From Halogeometricum sp. S3BR5-2 (lineage in GTDB: Archaea; Halobacteriota; Halobacteria; Halobacteriales; Haloferacaceae): a DNA stretch of 64,000 nt. The notes under the pieces are model-generated. The model worked only from the letters and a program-made list of their open reading frames with translations. It was not told the DNA's origin and ran no database searches. Position numbers and translations under genes: made by a program. Where the stretch lies: the NCBI RefSeq assembly GCF_031624635.1, contig NZ_JAMQOQ010000002.1, forward strand, positions 986,335 to 1,050,334, given 5' to 3'. Every line of letters begins with the position of its first letter. The stretch's first letter is position 1. Shown here piece by piece: positions 53,384 through 62,498 of this stretch.

Positions 53384-54973
53384 TTATCGAGTCGAGTCCG
53401 AGAGAGCACCGGCGAGGCGGTCCGACAGCGTTCCGTCGGCGACGAGGCCGGCGACGGCCTCCATGTCGCCGTCGAGGCTCCGGTCCTCCGTCACCGGGGG
53501 CGACGCCTCGCGGACGAGTTCGTACGCGACGCTCGTCCCGCGGCCGTGCGCCAGCGAGTCGTCGACGAACTCCGCGGCCTGCGCGCCGGTGAGCAGTTCG
53601 ACGGCGACGACGGTTCGGGCGTTCTCCAGCGCCGACTTCGCGGCGAACGCGCTCGTGGCGCTCATGCTCACGTGGTCCTCCTGCCCGCCGCTGACGGACG
53701 CGTTGTCCGTCGACGGCCGACCCGTCGCGCGCATCTCGTTTATCAGCGAGGCGGCGGTGTACTGGGGAATCATGAACCCCGAGTTGAGGCCGGGTTCGGG
53801 GGTCAGGAACGGCGGCAGGTGCTCCTCCTGGAGGTTGGGGTTCACCATCCGGTCCATCCGCCGCTCGGAGATGGCCGCGAGTTCCGTCAGCGCGTTCACG
53901 AGGTAGTCGAGGCGGAGCGCCAGCGGTTCGCCGTGGAAGTTGCCGCCGGAGATGACCACCGACTCCGCCGTCCCGGTCGCTCGGCTGTCGGCCTCCGCCG
54001 AATCGAACACCAGCGGGTTGTCGGTGGCGCTGTTGAGTTCGATTTCGACCGCTTCGCGGAGGTGGTCGACGGCGTCGCGCACCGCGCCGTGGACCTGCGG
54101 GAGACACCGAATCGAGTAGGCGTCCTGCACCCGGTCGCAGTTCGCGTGCGACTCGACGATTTCGGAGTCGGCGGTGAGGTCCCTGATTCGCTCGGCCGCC
54201 GCGGTCTGTCCCGAGTGCGGGCGCACGCGCTGGACGGCCGGGTCGCAGTTCGCCGTCGTCCCCATCGTCACCTCCGTCGTGAGGGCGCCGGCGGCGTCGG
54301 CCGCCTCGCAGACCCGTTCGGCGTCGACGACGAGCAAGGCCGCGACGCCCGTCGTCAACTGCGTCCCGTTGATGAGCGCCAGTCCCTCCTTGGGAGCCAG
54401 CGTCAGCGGCGACAGCCCCGCCGTCGCCAGCGCGTCCGCCCCGGTGAGACGCTCGCCGTCGACGGTGGCTTCGCCCTCGCCGATGAGCACGAGGGAGAGG
54501 TGCGCCAAGGGCGCCAGATCGCCCGACGCGCCGAGGCTCCCGCGCGACCGCACGACGGGATGCACCCGCTCGTTCAGCATCGTCGCGAGGTGGTCGACGA
54601 CCACCTCGCGGACGCCCGAATATCCCTTGACGAGAGCGTTCAGTCGGGTGAGCAGCATCGCCCGCACCTCCTCCTCGTCGAGGGGACGCCCCGCGCCGGA
54701 TGCGTGGCTCCGCAGGAGGTTCGTCTGGAGCCGTTCTATCTCCGACTCCTCGATGCGCGTGTCGACCAACTGTCCGAACCCCGTGTTCAGGCCGTAGACG
54801 GCCTCGCCGCTCTCGACTATCTCCTCGACGCGTTCGCGCGAGGCGACGACGGCCGCCCGCGCGTCCTCGGCTATCTCGACCGCCGCGCCGCGGCGGGCCA
54901 CCGCCGCCACGTCCTCGGGGGTGAGCGACGCGCCGTCGACGACGACCGTCTCGGAGTCGTCCGGGTCGGTCAC
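53384..54973 (-). CDS. hutH: Histidine ammonia-lyase
   Basis: A 529-residue HutH that deaminates histidine to urocanate. The MIO cofactor forms from A149-S150-G151 in GSLGASGDLAP. YGLNTGFGQLVDTRI lies near residue 60, and GGNFHGEPLALRLDYL follows at about 395. Start is GTG at 54973, overlapping the stop of hutI by 4 bp. It is the last gene of the operon although it catalyses the first step. The C-terminal end is shorter and not unusual. Confidence 0.96.
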   Translation of the reverse strand: MTDPDDSETVVVDGASLTPEDVAAVARRGAAVEIAEDARAAVVASRERVEEIVESGEAVYGLNTGFGQLVDTRIEESEIERLQTNLLRSHASGAGRPLDEEEVRAMLLTRLNALVKGYSGVREVVVDHLATMLNERVHPVVRSRGSLGASGDLAPLAHLSLVLIGEGEATVDGERLTGADALATAGLSPLTLAPKEGLALINGTQLTTGVAALLVVDAERVCEAADAAGALTTEVTMGTTANCDPAVQRVRPHSGQTAAAERIRDLTADSEIVESHANCDRVQDAYSIRCLPQVHGAVRDAVDHLREAVEIELNSATDNPLVFDSAEADSRATGTAESVVISGGNFHGEPLALRLDYLVNALTELAAISERRMDRMVNPNLQEEHLPPFLTPEPGLNSGFMIPQYTAASLINEMRATGRPSTDNASVSGGQEDHVSMSATSAFAAKSALENARTVVAVELLTGAQAAEFVDDSLAHGRGTSVAYELVREASPPVTEDRSLDGDMEAVAGLVADGTLSDRLAGALSDSTR

Positions 54974-56214
54974 GCGACCACCTCCCGGTCGAGGACGGTT
55001 CCTCCGCGGACGACTGTCTGTCCGCCGACGACGACGGTGTCGACCGCGTTCACGCCGAAGTTGTACGGGAGGTAGACGTGGCTCGGAGCGTCGAGGACGA
55101 CTAGATCGGCCGGCCCCCCGAGTTCGAGTCGGCCGGCGTCGGGGCGGTCCACCGCGCGCGCGGCGTTCGTGGTCGCCGCGCCGAGTGCCTGTGCAGGCGT
55201 CAGTCCCATCTCGACGCACCCGAGCGTCATGGCGAACGGCATGCTCTGCGAGTAGCAGTTCGGGTTGAAATCCGTGGCGAGAGCGACCGGCGCGCCCCGG
55301 TCGAGGAACGCCTCGGCGTCGGCGTACTCGGCGCCGAGGCCGAACGCCGTCCCCGGCAGGAGCACGGGCGTCGTGCCGGCGTCGACGAGGGCGTCGATGT
55401 CGTCGCCGGTCGCGTACAGGAGGTGGTCGGCGCTCGTCGCACCCACCTCGGCGGCCAACGCCGTCCCGCCGAGGTGGCTCAACTCCTCGGCGTGGACCTT
55501 CGGTTTCAGACCGTGTTCCCGCCCGGCTTCGAGGACGCGCCGGGACTGCTCCACGTCGAGGACGCCCTCCTCGCAGAACACGTCGCAGAACTCCGCGATT
55601 CCCTGCTCCGCGACGGCCGGAATCTGTTCGGTCACGACCTCCTCGACGTAGTCGTCGGCGTCGCGGCCGCGCGGGACGGCGTGCGCGCCCATGAACGTCG
55701 GGACGACCCGAATCGGGTGCGCCGCGGCCGCCCGGTCGATGGCCTCCAACATCCGGCGTTCCGTCTCCGTATCGAGGCCGTACCCCGACTTCACCTCCAC
55801 CGTCGTCGTCCCGTGCGCGAGCATCGCGTCGAACTGCTCCGCGAGGTTCCCGACCAACTCGTCGGTCGAGGACTCCCGCACCGCGTCGACCGTTCTGAGG
55901 ATGCCGCCGCCGTCGGCGAGAATCTCCTGGTACGTCTTTCCTCGCAACTTGGCCTCGAACTCGTCGGAGCGGTCGCCCGCGAACAGGGCGTGCGTGTGCG
56001 GGTCGACGAACCCCGGCGCGACCGCCCGCTCCGAGCAGTCGAGCACCTCGTCGGCGCCGTCCTCGGGAAACTCTGCGGTCACCTCCTCCGTCGGGCCGAC
56101 GGCGGCGATTCGACCGCCGTCGACGGCGACGGCGGCGTCTTCCGTCCGCTCCAGTCGCTCGTGGTCGGCGTACGTCACGACTTCCGCGGCGTTCGTCAGG
56201 AGCAAGTCGGTCAC
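54970..56214 (-). CDS. hutI: Imidazolonepropionase
   Basis: A 414-residue HutI that opens the imidazolone ring of 4-imidazolone-5-propionate. Metal site [13 protein letters not shown] (about residue 73), [16 protein letters not shown] (about 145), [12 protein letters not shown] and [14 protein letters not shown] are visible. Start is GTG at 56214, which overlaps hutG by 4 bp. A large reading frame continues upstream to 57132, but that is hutG read in another frame. Confidence 0.95.
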   Translation of the reverse strand: MTDLLLTNAAEVVTYADHERLERTEDAAVAVDGGRIAAVGPTEEVTAEFPEDGADEVLDCSERAVAPGFVDPHTHALFAGDRSDEFEAKLRGKTYQEILADGGGILRTVDAVRESSTDELVGNLAEQFDAMLAHGTTTVEVKSGYGLDTETERRMLEAIDRAAAAHPIRVVPTFMGAHAVPRGRDADDYVEEVVTEQIPAVAEQGIAEFCDVFCEEGVLDVEQSRRVLEAGREHGLKPKVHAEELSHLGGTALAAEVGATSADHLLYATGDDIDALVDAGTTPVLLPGTAFGLGAEYADAEAFLDRGAPVALATDFNPNCYSQSMPFAMTLGCVEMGLTPAQALGAATTNAARAVDRPDAGRLELGGPADLVVLDAPSHVYLPYNFGVNAVDTVVVGGQTVVRGGTVLDREVVA

Positions 56215-57161
56215 GCCGCCACCCCCGCGAGGAAGTGGGCGACGGTACGGGCGGCCGTCGCGGCGGTGAGACCGGTCGGCGTCGGGTCCAACGGCGGCGC
56301 GCACTCGACCACCTCGAACCCCCGCACTCGCTCGTCGCCGGCGATACCGCGGACGAGGGCGAACAGTTCCCTCGACGAGAGACCGCCCGGCGTCGGGGCG
56401 CTGACGCCGGGCGCCGACGGCGCGTCGAGCACGTCGACGTCGACGCTCAGATACAGCGAGTCCGCGTCCGCGACGGCGCTCCGAATCCGGTCCAGCGTCG
56501 CCTCGACGCCCTCCGCGACCGATTCGGCGGTGACGACGGCGCCGCCTCGCTCCCGGAGATAGTCGGCGTATCTCGAACCAGTCTCGAAGTGCCGCGCGCC
56601 GACGACGCAGAGCGTCCCCAACCCCGCGTCGTGGAGTTGGCGGTAGGGCGTCCCGCTGGTCGGCCCCTCGACCGCGCGCACCTCGCGGCAGTCGAGGTGG
56701 GCGTCGAGGCTGACGACGGCGACACTCTCGCCGTCGATGCGGGCGGAATCGACCAGCGGAACGACGTTCGGGTAGGTGAGCGAGTTGTCGCCGCCGAGGA
56801 ACACCGGGAGCGCCCCCCGGTCGTACAGTTCGGCGGTCGTCTCGCGCACGGCCTCCTGCACGTCGCGGACCGACGCCTCGCGTTCGACGCGAACGTCGCC
56901 CGCGTCCGCGACGCTCGCAACGGGGCCGGCCTCGAAGTGATGCGTCTTTACCGACGCGAGTGCCTCCCGGATGGCCGTTGGTCCCTCGCGCGCGCCGGGC
57001 CGGCCGAGGACCGCGCCGTCGTACGGTTCGCCGACGAGGACGGCGTCGTACTCGCGCGAGGTGTCGAGCGTCGTCCGCTCGACGACGTGACCGAACTGCT
57101 CGTCGTTCGGGTCCGACGAAGTTCCGGTCCACTCCGGCGCGGGGTCCATCTCGGGTGTCAT
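56211..57161 (-). CDS. hutG: Formimidoylglutamase (arginase family)
   Basis: A 316-residue HutG that hydrolyses formiminoglutamate to glutamate and formamide. Metal motifs SLDAHLDCR and SVDVDVLD are intact. The first arginase-family motif, usually GGDH or GGGH, reads GGDNSLTYP here, so a manganese ligand His is replaced by Asn. This may be a haloarchaeal variation or signal altered activity. The start ATG at 57161 overlaps the hutU stop by 4 bp. Confidence 0.9.
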   Translation of the reverse strand: MTPEMDPAPEWTGTSSDPNDEQFGHVVERTTLDTSREYDAVLVGEPYDGAVLGRPGAREGPTAIREALASVKTHHFEAGPVASVADAGDVRVEREASVRDVQEAVRETTAELYDRGALPVFLGGDNSLTYPNVVPLVDSARIDGESVAVVSLDAHLDCREVRAVEGPTSGTPYRQLHDAGLGTLCVVGARHFETGSRYADYLRERGGAVVTAESVAEGVEATLDRIRSAVADADSLYLSVDVDVLDAPSAPGVSAPTPGGLSSRELFALVRGIAGDERVRGFEVVECAPPLDPTPTGLTAATAARTVAHFLAGVAA

Positions 57162-59071
57162 CGGCGCTCGCCCTCCTCCGCCGTCCGCCCGTCCGTTCCC
57201 TCGGATTCCGCCGACTGCGCCGACTTCGTCGCGCCGGCCGCCGGTCCCGTCTCCTCGGGCGAAATCGGGACGTGAACGCCCGAGCGCTCCGCCTCGTCCA
57301 CCGCCTCCTCGTAGCCGGCGTCGGCGTGGCGAATCACGCCCGTGCCGGGGTCGGTGGTGAACACCGCGCGCGCCTTCTCAGCCGCGAGGTCAGACCCGTC
57401 GAGGACGACATGGTTGTTCGCGTGCAGGGCGTTACCGATGCCGACGCCGCCGCCGTCGTGGACGCTGACGATGTCAGCGCCGGCGGCGCAGTTAAGCAGG
57501 GCGTTCAGAATGGGCCAATCGGCCACCGCGTCGGTCCCGTCGCGCATCGCCTCCGTCTCGCGGTGCGGACTGGCGACGCTCCCCGCGTCGAGATGGTCGC
57601 GGGTGACGACTATCGGCGCCGAAATCTCTCCCTCGGCGACGAGTTCGTTGATGCGCAGGGCGAAGCGGGCGCGTTCGGTCAGACCGTCGCCGTCGGTGCG
57701 GGAGCCGAGCCAACAGACGCGGGCGGGGAGTCCCTGGAACTGCACCTCCTCGCGGGCGAGCGAAATCCACCGCGAGAGCCGGTCGTCGTCGGGGAACCGG
57801 TCGAGGACGGCGTCGTCCGTGCGCCGGATATCCTCGGGGTCGCCGGAGAGGGCGGCCCAGCGGAACGGCCCCTTGCCCCGGCAGAACAGCGGACGGATGT
57901 ACGCCGGAACGAAGCCGGGGAAATCGAAGACGTCGGTTCTCCCCTTGTACGACTCCACCTGCCCGCGGATGTTGTTGCCGTACTCGAAGGCGACGCTCCC
58001 GCGGTCCTGCATCTCCAAGACGGCGTCGACGTGTCGCTCCATCGTATCGACGCTCTCCTCGACGTACCGCTCGGGGTCCGACTCGCGGAGGGCGTCCGCC
58101 TCTTCGACGGAGTACCCGCTCGGGTAGTACCCCTCCAGTTCGTCGTGCGCGCTGGTCTGGTCGGTGACGACGTCCGGGACGAACCCGCGTTCGAGCATGG
58201 TTTCGAGGACGTCCGCGGCGTTGCCGTGGACGCCGACGCTGTACGGTTCGCCCGCCTCGGCGGCCGCCTCGGCGCGTTCGACCGCCTCCGCGACGGAGGC
58301 GGTCTTCTCCTCGCAGTACCCCGTCTCGATGCGCCGGTCGATTCTCTCTTCCTCCACCTCGGCGGCGATACAGACGCCGCGGTTCATCGTCACCGCGAGT
58401 GGTTGGGCGCCGCCCATCCCGCCGAGGCCGCCGGTGACGACGATTCTCCCCCGGAGGCCCTCCTCGTCTGGGAAATGCTGGCGGCCCAGTTCGGCCAGCG
58501 TCTCGTAGGTTCCCTGGAGGATGCCCTGCGTGCCGATGTACGCCCACGACCCGGCGGTCATCTGCCCGTACATCATCTTTCCCTCCGCTTCGAGTTCGTG
58601 GAAGTGCTCCCAGTCGTCCCACTTGCCGACGAGGTTCGAGTTGGCGATGAGGACGCGCGGCGCGCGCTCGTGCGTTCGGAACCGCCCGACGGGCTTGCCC
58701 GACTGAACGAGGAGCGTCTCCTCGTCGCCCAACTCGCGCAGTTCCGCGAGGATGGCGTCGTAGGCGTCCCACGACCGGGCCGCGCGGCCGGTGCCGCCGT
58801 AGACGACGAGGTCTTCGGGGCGTTCGGCCACCTCCGGGTCGAGGTTGTTGTTCAGCATCCGCAGTGCCGCCTCCTGTCGCCAGCCGCGACACTCGATGTC
58901 GGTCCCGGTGGGCGACCCCCGATACCGCTTCCACTCCTCGGAGGGGTCGCCGACGTCGAACCGGCGGCGGCCCGTCGCATCACCCGCCTTCTCGCCTCGT
59001 TCCTCCGTGCCGTCGCTCCCGTCTCGTCCGTCCGACTCGTGACTCCCGTCTCGTCCGTTCGTCTCGTCCAT
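57158..59071 (-). CDS. hutU: Urocanate hydratase
   Basis: A 637-residue NAD-dependent urocanate hydratase, first gene of the operon. Core motifs are [32 protein letters not shown] (here [18 protein letters not shown]), [15 protein letters not shown], and [10 protein letters not shown]. The family normally starts near [15 protein letters not shown]. Here about 36 residues precede it, made of Asp/Gly/Ser with an in-frame 27-bp repeat (16-bp identical cores at 59016-59031 and 59043-59058). The C-terminal 30 residues ([17 protein letters not shown]) are also extra. Both tails are probably disordered. Confidence 0.96.
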   Translation of the reverse strand: MDETNGRDGSHESDGRDGSDGTEERGEKAGDATGRRRFDVGDPSEEWKRYRGSPTGTDIECRGWRQEAALRMLNNNLDPEVAERPEDLVVYGGTGRAARSWDAYDAILAELRELGDEETLLVQSGKPVGRFRTHERAPRVLIANSNLVGKWDDWEHFHELEAEGKMMYGQMTAGSWAYIGTQGILQGTYETLAELGRQHFPDEEGLRGRIVVTGGLGGMGGAQPLAVTMNRGVCIAAEVEEERIDRRIETGYCEEKTASVAEAVERAEAAAEAGEPYSVGVHGNAADVLETMLERGFVPDVVTDQTSAHDELEGYYPSGYSVEEADALRESDPERYVEESVDTMERHVDAVLEMQDRGSVAFEYGNNIRGQVESYKGRTDVFDFPGFVPAYIRPLFCRGKGPFRWAALSGDPEDIRRTDDAVLDRFPDDDRLSRWISLAREEVQFQGLPARVCWLGSRTDGDGLTERARFALRINELVAEGEISAPIVVTRDHLDAGSVASPHRETEAMRDGTDAVADWPILNALLNCAAGADIVSVHDGGGVGIGNALHANNHVVLDGSDLAAEKARAVFTTDPGTGVIRHADAGYEEAVDEAERSGVHVPISPEETGPAAGATKSAQSAESEGTDGRTAEEGERR

Positions 59072-59107
59072 GCGGCTAGTCGACGCCCGTCACGGATACT
59101 CGTCTGG

Positions 59108-59134
59108 CCTCCGTTTGGAGGGTGTTTTATATAC
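59108..59134. promoter_or_regulatory. Shared hut/regulator divergent promoter with hairpin operator
   Basis: TTTTATATAC at 59125-59134 is 22-31 bp before the regulator's GTG at 59156. Read on the minus strand it is TATATAAAA, about 54 bp before the hutU ATG, so a single near-symmetric box may serve both directions. CCTCC-GTTT-GGAGG (59108-59121) is a perfect 5-bp palindrome adjoining it on the hutU side, suited to a regulator that also controls itself. Confidence 0.5.
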
Positions 59135-59155
59135 AACTACTGCGGATGTGCCGGC

Positions 59156-59821
59156 GTGTACCAAGCGACGTTCGAGATATCCGGGGACGGCGGCTACGCG
59201 CTGGCGACGGCGGAGACGGACGCCTCGCTGGAACTGTGGTGCAACGAGCACTGCGACCTGTTGCACATCCGCGGGGCGTCCGCCGAGGCGGTGGTCGAAC
59301 GGGTCGAACGCGCGGTCGGCGTCCGCGAGCGACTCGACAGGGAGGGGGAGGTGCTCCTCATCACCGACGACTGCCTGCGGCGGCGAGAACCGAACGCCAT
59401 CGAGGCGTACCTCGTCCGCAACGACTGCCTGCTGCTCCCGCCCGTCCGCTACGAGGGCGGCGCGAAACGCTGTCGCGTCCTCGCCCTCGACCCCGCGTCG
59501 CTGACGGCCGTCTATCGGGAACTCCTCGCCGACGGCTTGGCCGTCGACGTCCGCTCGAAGCGGCGGGCGAACGCCGTCGCCGAGGGGGTGCCGCCGTCGC
59601 CCGCGGACCTGCTCCCGGACCTCAGCCCGCGGCAGTACGACGCCCTGCGCGCCGCCGTCGAGGGCGGCTACTACGAGATTCCGCGGGAGACGACGACGGA
59701 GGAGTTGGCCGCGGAACTGGGCGTCGGCCGCCGGACGGCCGAGGAACACCTTCGCCGCGCGGAGAACAAGCTAGTCGGTGCCGTCTTCGAACGCCTCCGC
59801 GGCCGCCGCGGGGCGGGGTGA
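59156..59821 (+). CDS. HTH_10 (bacterio-opsin activator type) regulator, probable hut regulator
   Basis: A 221-residue regulator. The N-terminal sensor-like part (MYQATFEISGDGGYALA, then ELWCNEHCDLLHIRGAS, about residues 1-150) carries a Cys pair. The C-terminal HTH_10 domain has LSPRQYDALRAAVEGGYYEIPRE and EELAAELGVGRRTAEEHLRRAE. The start is GTG at 59156, in leaderless position after the TATA box at 59125. It is divergent from the hut operon, so it likely controls histidine use. That is inference. Confidence 0.9.
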   Translation: MYQATFEISGDGGYALATAETDASLELWCNEHCDLLHIRGASAEAVVERVERAVGVRERLDREGEVLLITDDCLRRREPNAIEAYLVRNDCLLLPPVRYEGGAKRCRVLALDPASLTAVYRELLADGLAVDVRSKRRANAVAEGVPPSPADLLPDLSPRQYDALRAAVEGGYYEIPRETTTEELAAELGVGRRTAEEHLRRAENKLVGAVFERLRGRRGAG

Positions 59822-59876
59822 GTGGACGTCGAACCGGTCGGTGGGTCAGGTAGGTCGGTCAGTCGCTCTCGCCCGG

Positions 59877-60245
59877 TCAGTCGCTTGCCTCGGCGGGCGG
59901 GTCGCCCGCGTCGGGCCCGGCGTCGGGCGTCGGACGCACGATACCGACGTACGTCTCGACGGCGGCCGACAGCATCGACCGCCAGTCGTCGAACTGCGAG
60001 TGGGCCGCCACGTGGTCGTCCCACCGCCTGTCCGGGATGTTCTCGAACGATTCCTGGTCGTCGACCTCGTAGTCGCACGACTGGATGAACTCGGCGATGG
60101 ACTCGCTGTCCGTGTGCATCGCCATCCAGTCGTCCCCGAAGAGGTCGTCGAGCGTCACGTCTCCTCCGAGGCCACCGATTTCCCCAGAAAGGGTGGCGTC
60201 GAGAGCAGGGCTTTCCTCCCGCATCGTAGGTTCGTATCGGCTCAT
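59877..60245 (-). CDS. Acidic protein, unknown function
   Basis: A 122-residue acidic protein. LDDLFGDDWMAMHTDSESIAEFIQ and DDHVAAHSQFDDWRSMLSAAVETYV are mostly helical, and the Pro/Asp tail is disordered. An internal ATG at 60224 could start a slightly shorter form. There is no recognised family. It faces the regulator gene (convergent) and follows ychF on the same strand by 87 bp. Confidence 0.65.
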   Translation of the reverse strand: MSRYEPTMREESPALDATLSGEIGGLGGDVTLDDLFGDDWMAMHTDSESIAEFIQSCDYEVDDQESFENIPDRRWDDHVAAHSQFDDWRSMLSAAVETYVGIVRPTPDAGPDAGDPPAEASD

Positions 60246-60332
60246 CGCCTATAGTTCATGCGACTCGTTCCACGTCGGAACGCGAGCGGATTTCGGGGCG
60301 GAGACGACACGGAGACGGCCGGTTTCCGCGTT

Positions 60333-61523
60333 TCACCCGGTCGTCACGATTTCGAGCACGTCGCGGTGCTCCAGTTCGTGGTCGGAGCCGACCTGTCGCT
60401 TCGACCGGACGTCGATGCCGTGCAGGAGGCCGTCGCCGATGTCCGAGTGCAGGTGGTACGCGAAGTCCTCGGTTGTCGACCCCTCCGGCAGGACGAAGCA
60501 GTCGCGGAACACCCCCTCCGAGTCGGACTTCCCGTTGGCACTCCCCGGGAAGATGCCGATGGCGCCCATCACGTCGAACAGGGCGGCCTCCAGCGACTGC
60601 TGGACGCCCGACCCGCCGTAGGCGTCGACGAACTCCCGAATCTGTTCGAGTCCCGCCTCCTGTTCGTCGCTCACGTCGCCGACGATGTCGAAGTCGGCCG
60701 CGCCCGGTTCGTAGTCGACGACGCCGCCCTCGGCGGCCTTCTTCAGCGCCTTCTCCGCGTGCGCGCTGGCGGGGACGAACGTGAGGTGTTCGTAGTCGGG
60801 GTCGGAGGTTATCTCCGCGAAGTTCTCCTGCGCGGCGGGTTTGTCCATCTTGTTCGCCGCGACGAGCATCGGCTTCGTCCGCTTGCGAATCTCGCGGGCG
60901 ATTGATTCCTTGTCCTCGGGGTCCCACTCCTCGGGGTCCAAGGAGAGGCCGAGGCCGAGTATCACCTGCTTTATCTCGTCCTTGTTCGTCTTGAACGCCG
61001 ACATCTGCTCGGCGAGGTCCTCCTCGACGTGTTTCTCGTCGCCGTCGTAGCCCGTGCGATAGCGTTCGAGGCCCTTCTCCAAGATGTCGAGATACCACAT
61101 GTCGAGTTCGTCCTCGAGGAAGTCGATGTCCTCGCGCGGGTCGTGGCCCTCGGTGGCCTCGCCCTCGATGTCCGTCTCCCCCGAGAAGTCGACGACGTGG
61201 ACGAGGACGTCCGCCTCGTTCAGGTCGGTGAGAAACTGGTTGCCGAGGCCCTTCCCCTCGTGCGCGCCGGGGATGAGTCCCGCCACGTCGACGAGTTTGA
61301 CGGGGACGAAGCGCGTGCCGTCGTCGCAGTAGCCCACCGACGGCGTGCACGTCTCGTCGAACTCGGGGGCCGCGCAGTCGACGCGGACGTACGCCTCGCC
61401 GACGGAGGGGTCGATGGTCGTGAACGGGTAGGCGCCCTCGGGGACGTCGTTCATCGTCGCCGCGTTGAAGAAAGAGGACTTGCCGACGGAGGGTTTGCCG
61501 ACGAGTCCGATCTTGTAGCTCAT
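60333..61523 (-). CDS. ychF: YchF/OLA1-type GTPase
   Basis: A 396-residue Obg-family P-loop NTPase. G1 is GKPSVGKSS (residues 9-17), and G3 is DVAGLIPGAHEGKGLGNQF. The G4 motif is NKMD, the canonical GTP-specific form, whereas bacterial YchF has an altered G4 and prefers ATP. A TGS domain closes the C-terminus. Family members associate with ribosomes and stress responses. It is encoded divergently from the 61723 operon. Start ATG is at 61523. Confidence 0.95.
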   Translation of the reverse strand: MSYKIGLVGKPSVGKSSFFNAATMNDVPEGAYPFTTIDPSVGEAYVRVDCAAPEFDETCTPSVGYCDDGTRFVPVKLVDVAGLIPGAHEGKGLGNQFLTDLNEADVLVHVVDFSGETDIEGEATEGHDPREDIDFLEDELDMWYLDILEKGLERYRTGYDGDEKHVEEDLAEQMSAFKTNKDEIKQVILGLGLSLDPEEWDPEDKESIAREIRKRTKPMLVAANKMDKPAAQENFAEITSDPDYEHLTFVPASAHAEKALKKAAEGGVVDYEPGAADFDIVGDVSDEQEAGLEQIREFVDAYGGSGVQQSLEAALFDVMGAIGIFPGSANGKSDSEGVFRDCFVLPEGSTTEDFAYHLHSDIGDGLLHGIDVRSKRQVGSDHELEHRDVLEIVTTG

Positions 61524-61722
61524 TGACTTCTCGAAATTACTCGGCGGGCAAAAGGCGTCCTATCCGCTCGCGCTCAGGCCCGTGCTGGCAGTTCGCACGG
61601 AATCGTCGCCGGTCCGCGAGTTCTCCGGACCGTCGGTCTCCGGTCCGCCGCACCGTCGCACCGCCGCGCCGATGTCTCGACGCACCACCGACTATTTGCC
61701 TTGCCGCGCCCGAGGAACGGAC

Positions 61723-62064
61723 ATGAGCGACAGCGATGCGGACGGGGACACGGGCGGCGACGCGACGGACGTGAACGCCGATACCGGCGCCGGAGACACC
61801 TTCGGCGTCGGCATCCACGTCACCGAGTCCGACCTGCAGTTCGTCGTCCGCGTCCCCTCGGACATCGACTCCGGGTGGACCGACCCCGAGGAGTTCCAGC
61901 GTCTCGTCGAGGAGGTAGTGTGGGAGCGACTCGACCGCGAGCGCACCCTCCGCGCCATCGCGACCGAGACGCCGAACGGCGAGACGGTGACGCTCGGCCG
62001 GGTCACGCTCCGCCCCGACGGAACCGTCGTCAGGGCCGACCTCGCGGCCGTAGACGGAGCGTGA
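61723..62064 (+). CDS. Small acidic protein, first gene of a coupled pair
   Basis: A 113-residue protein. Residues 1-30 are Asp/Thr/Gly-rich and disordered. The rest, GVGIHVTESDLQFVVRVPSDIDSGW followed by EEFQRLVEEVVWERLDRERTLR, predicts a small alpha/beta domain. No family is recognised. The frame runs upstream to 61582, but the ATG at 61723 gives MSDSDADGD. Its stop overlaps the next gene's GTG by 4 bp, indicating coupled translation. Confidence 0.72.
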   Translation: MSDSDADGDTGGDATDVNADTGAGDTFGVGIHVTESDLQFVVRVPSDIDSGWTDPEEFQRLVEEVVWERLDRERTLRAIATETPNGETVTLGRVTLRPDGTVVRADLAAVDGA

Positions 62065-62438
62065 CCGACCCGCACGACGCGGACGCGTTGTCCGCCGTCG
62101 TCGACAGCGCCCTGGAACGGGCGCTGCTCGAATCGGCGGACGCACGGCGCTACTTCGCGCTGGCCGGCGCGGTCGAACGCGCCCGCGAGGACACCGGCGA
62201 CCCGCAGTCCGACCCGCTGACCGCGGCGCTGGTGTGCACCGTCGCCGTCTCCGCCTTGGAATCCGAGTCGCCCGTCCCGACGTGGTCGCCGCCGGATGCG
62301 CGCAACGAACTCGTCGCCGCCGGCGCGGTGCGGGCGTCCGAACGCTTCGACGTCGCCCCCGAACGCGTCGCCGCGCGGGCGGGCGTCCCGCTCTCGGACC
62401 TCAGGACGCGACTCGCAGAAGAGCGTACCGAGCCGTGA
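62061..62438 (+). CDS. Small helical protein, second gene of a coupled pair
   Basis: A 125-residue protein of mainly helices (LSAVVDSALERALLESADARRYFALAGAVERARE), ending in a basic/acidic stretch that resembles a helix-turn-helix (RASERFDVAPERVAARAGVP). DNA binding is possible but not supported by a family match. Start is GTG at 62061, overlapping the previous stop. It is convergent with the secreted protein gene. Confidence 0.7.
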   Translation: MTDPHDADALSAVVDSALERALLESADARRYFALAGAVERAREDTGDPQSDPLTAALVCTVAVSALESESPVPTWSPPDARNELVAAGAVRASERFDVAPERVAARAGVPLSDLRTRLAEERTEP

Positions 62439-62498
62439 GCCCCGGGCGTCGACGGCCGGGGTAAGCGTCCGCGTCCGACTCGGTCCCGTTCCGAGCGA

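Noticed and set aside
56960..59821. 953-codon plus-strand frame antisense to hutU
   Set aside because: It is a shadow of hutU codon bias. Only its last 221 codons, beginning at the GTG at 59156, encode the regulator.
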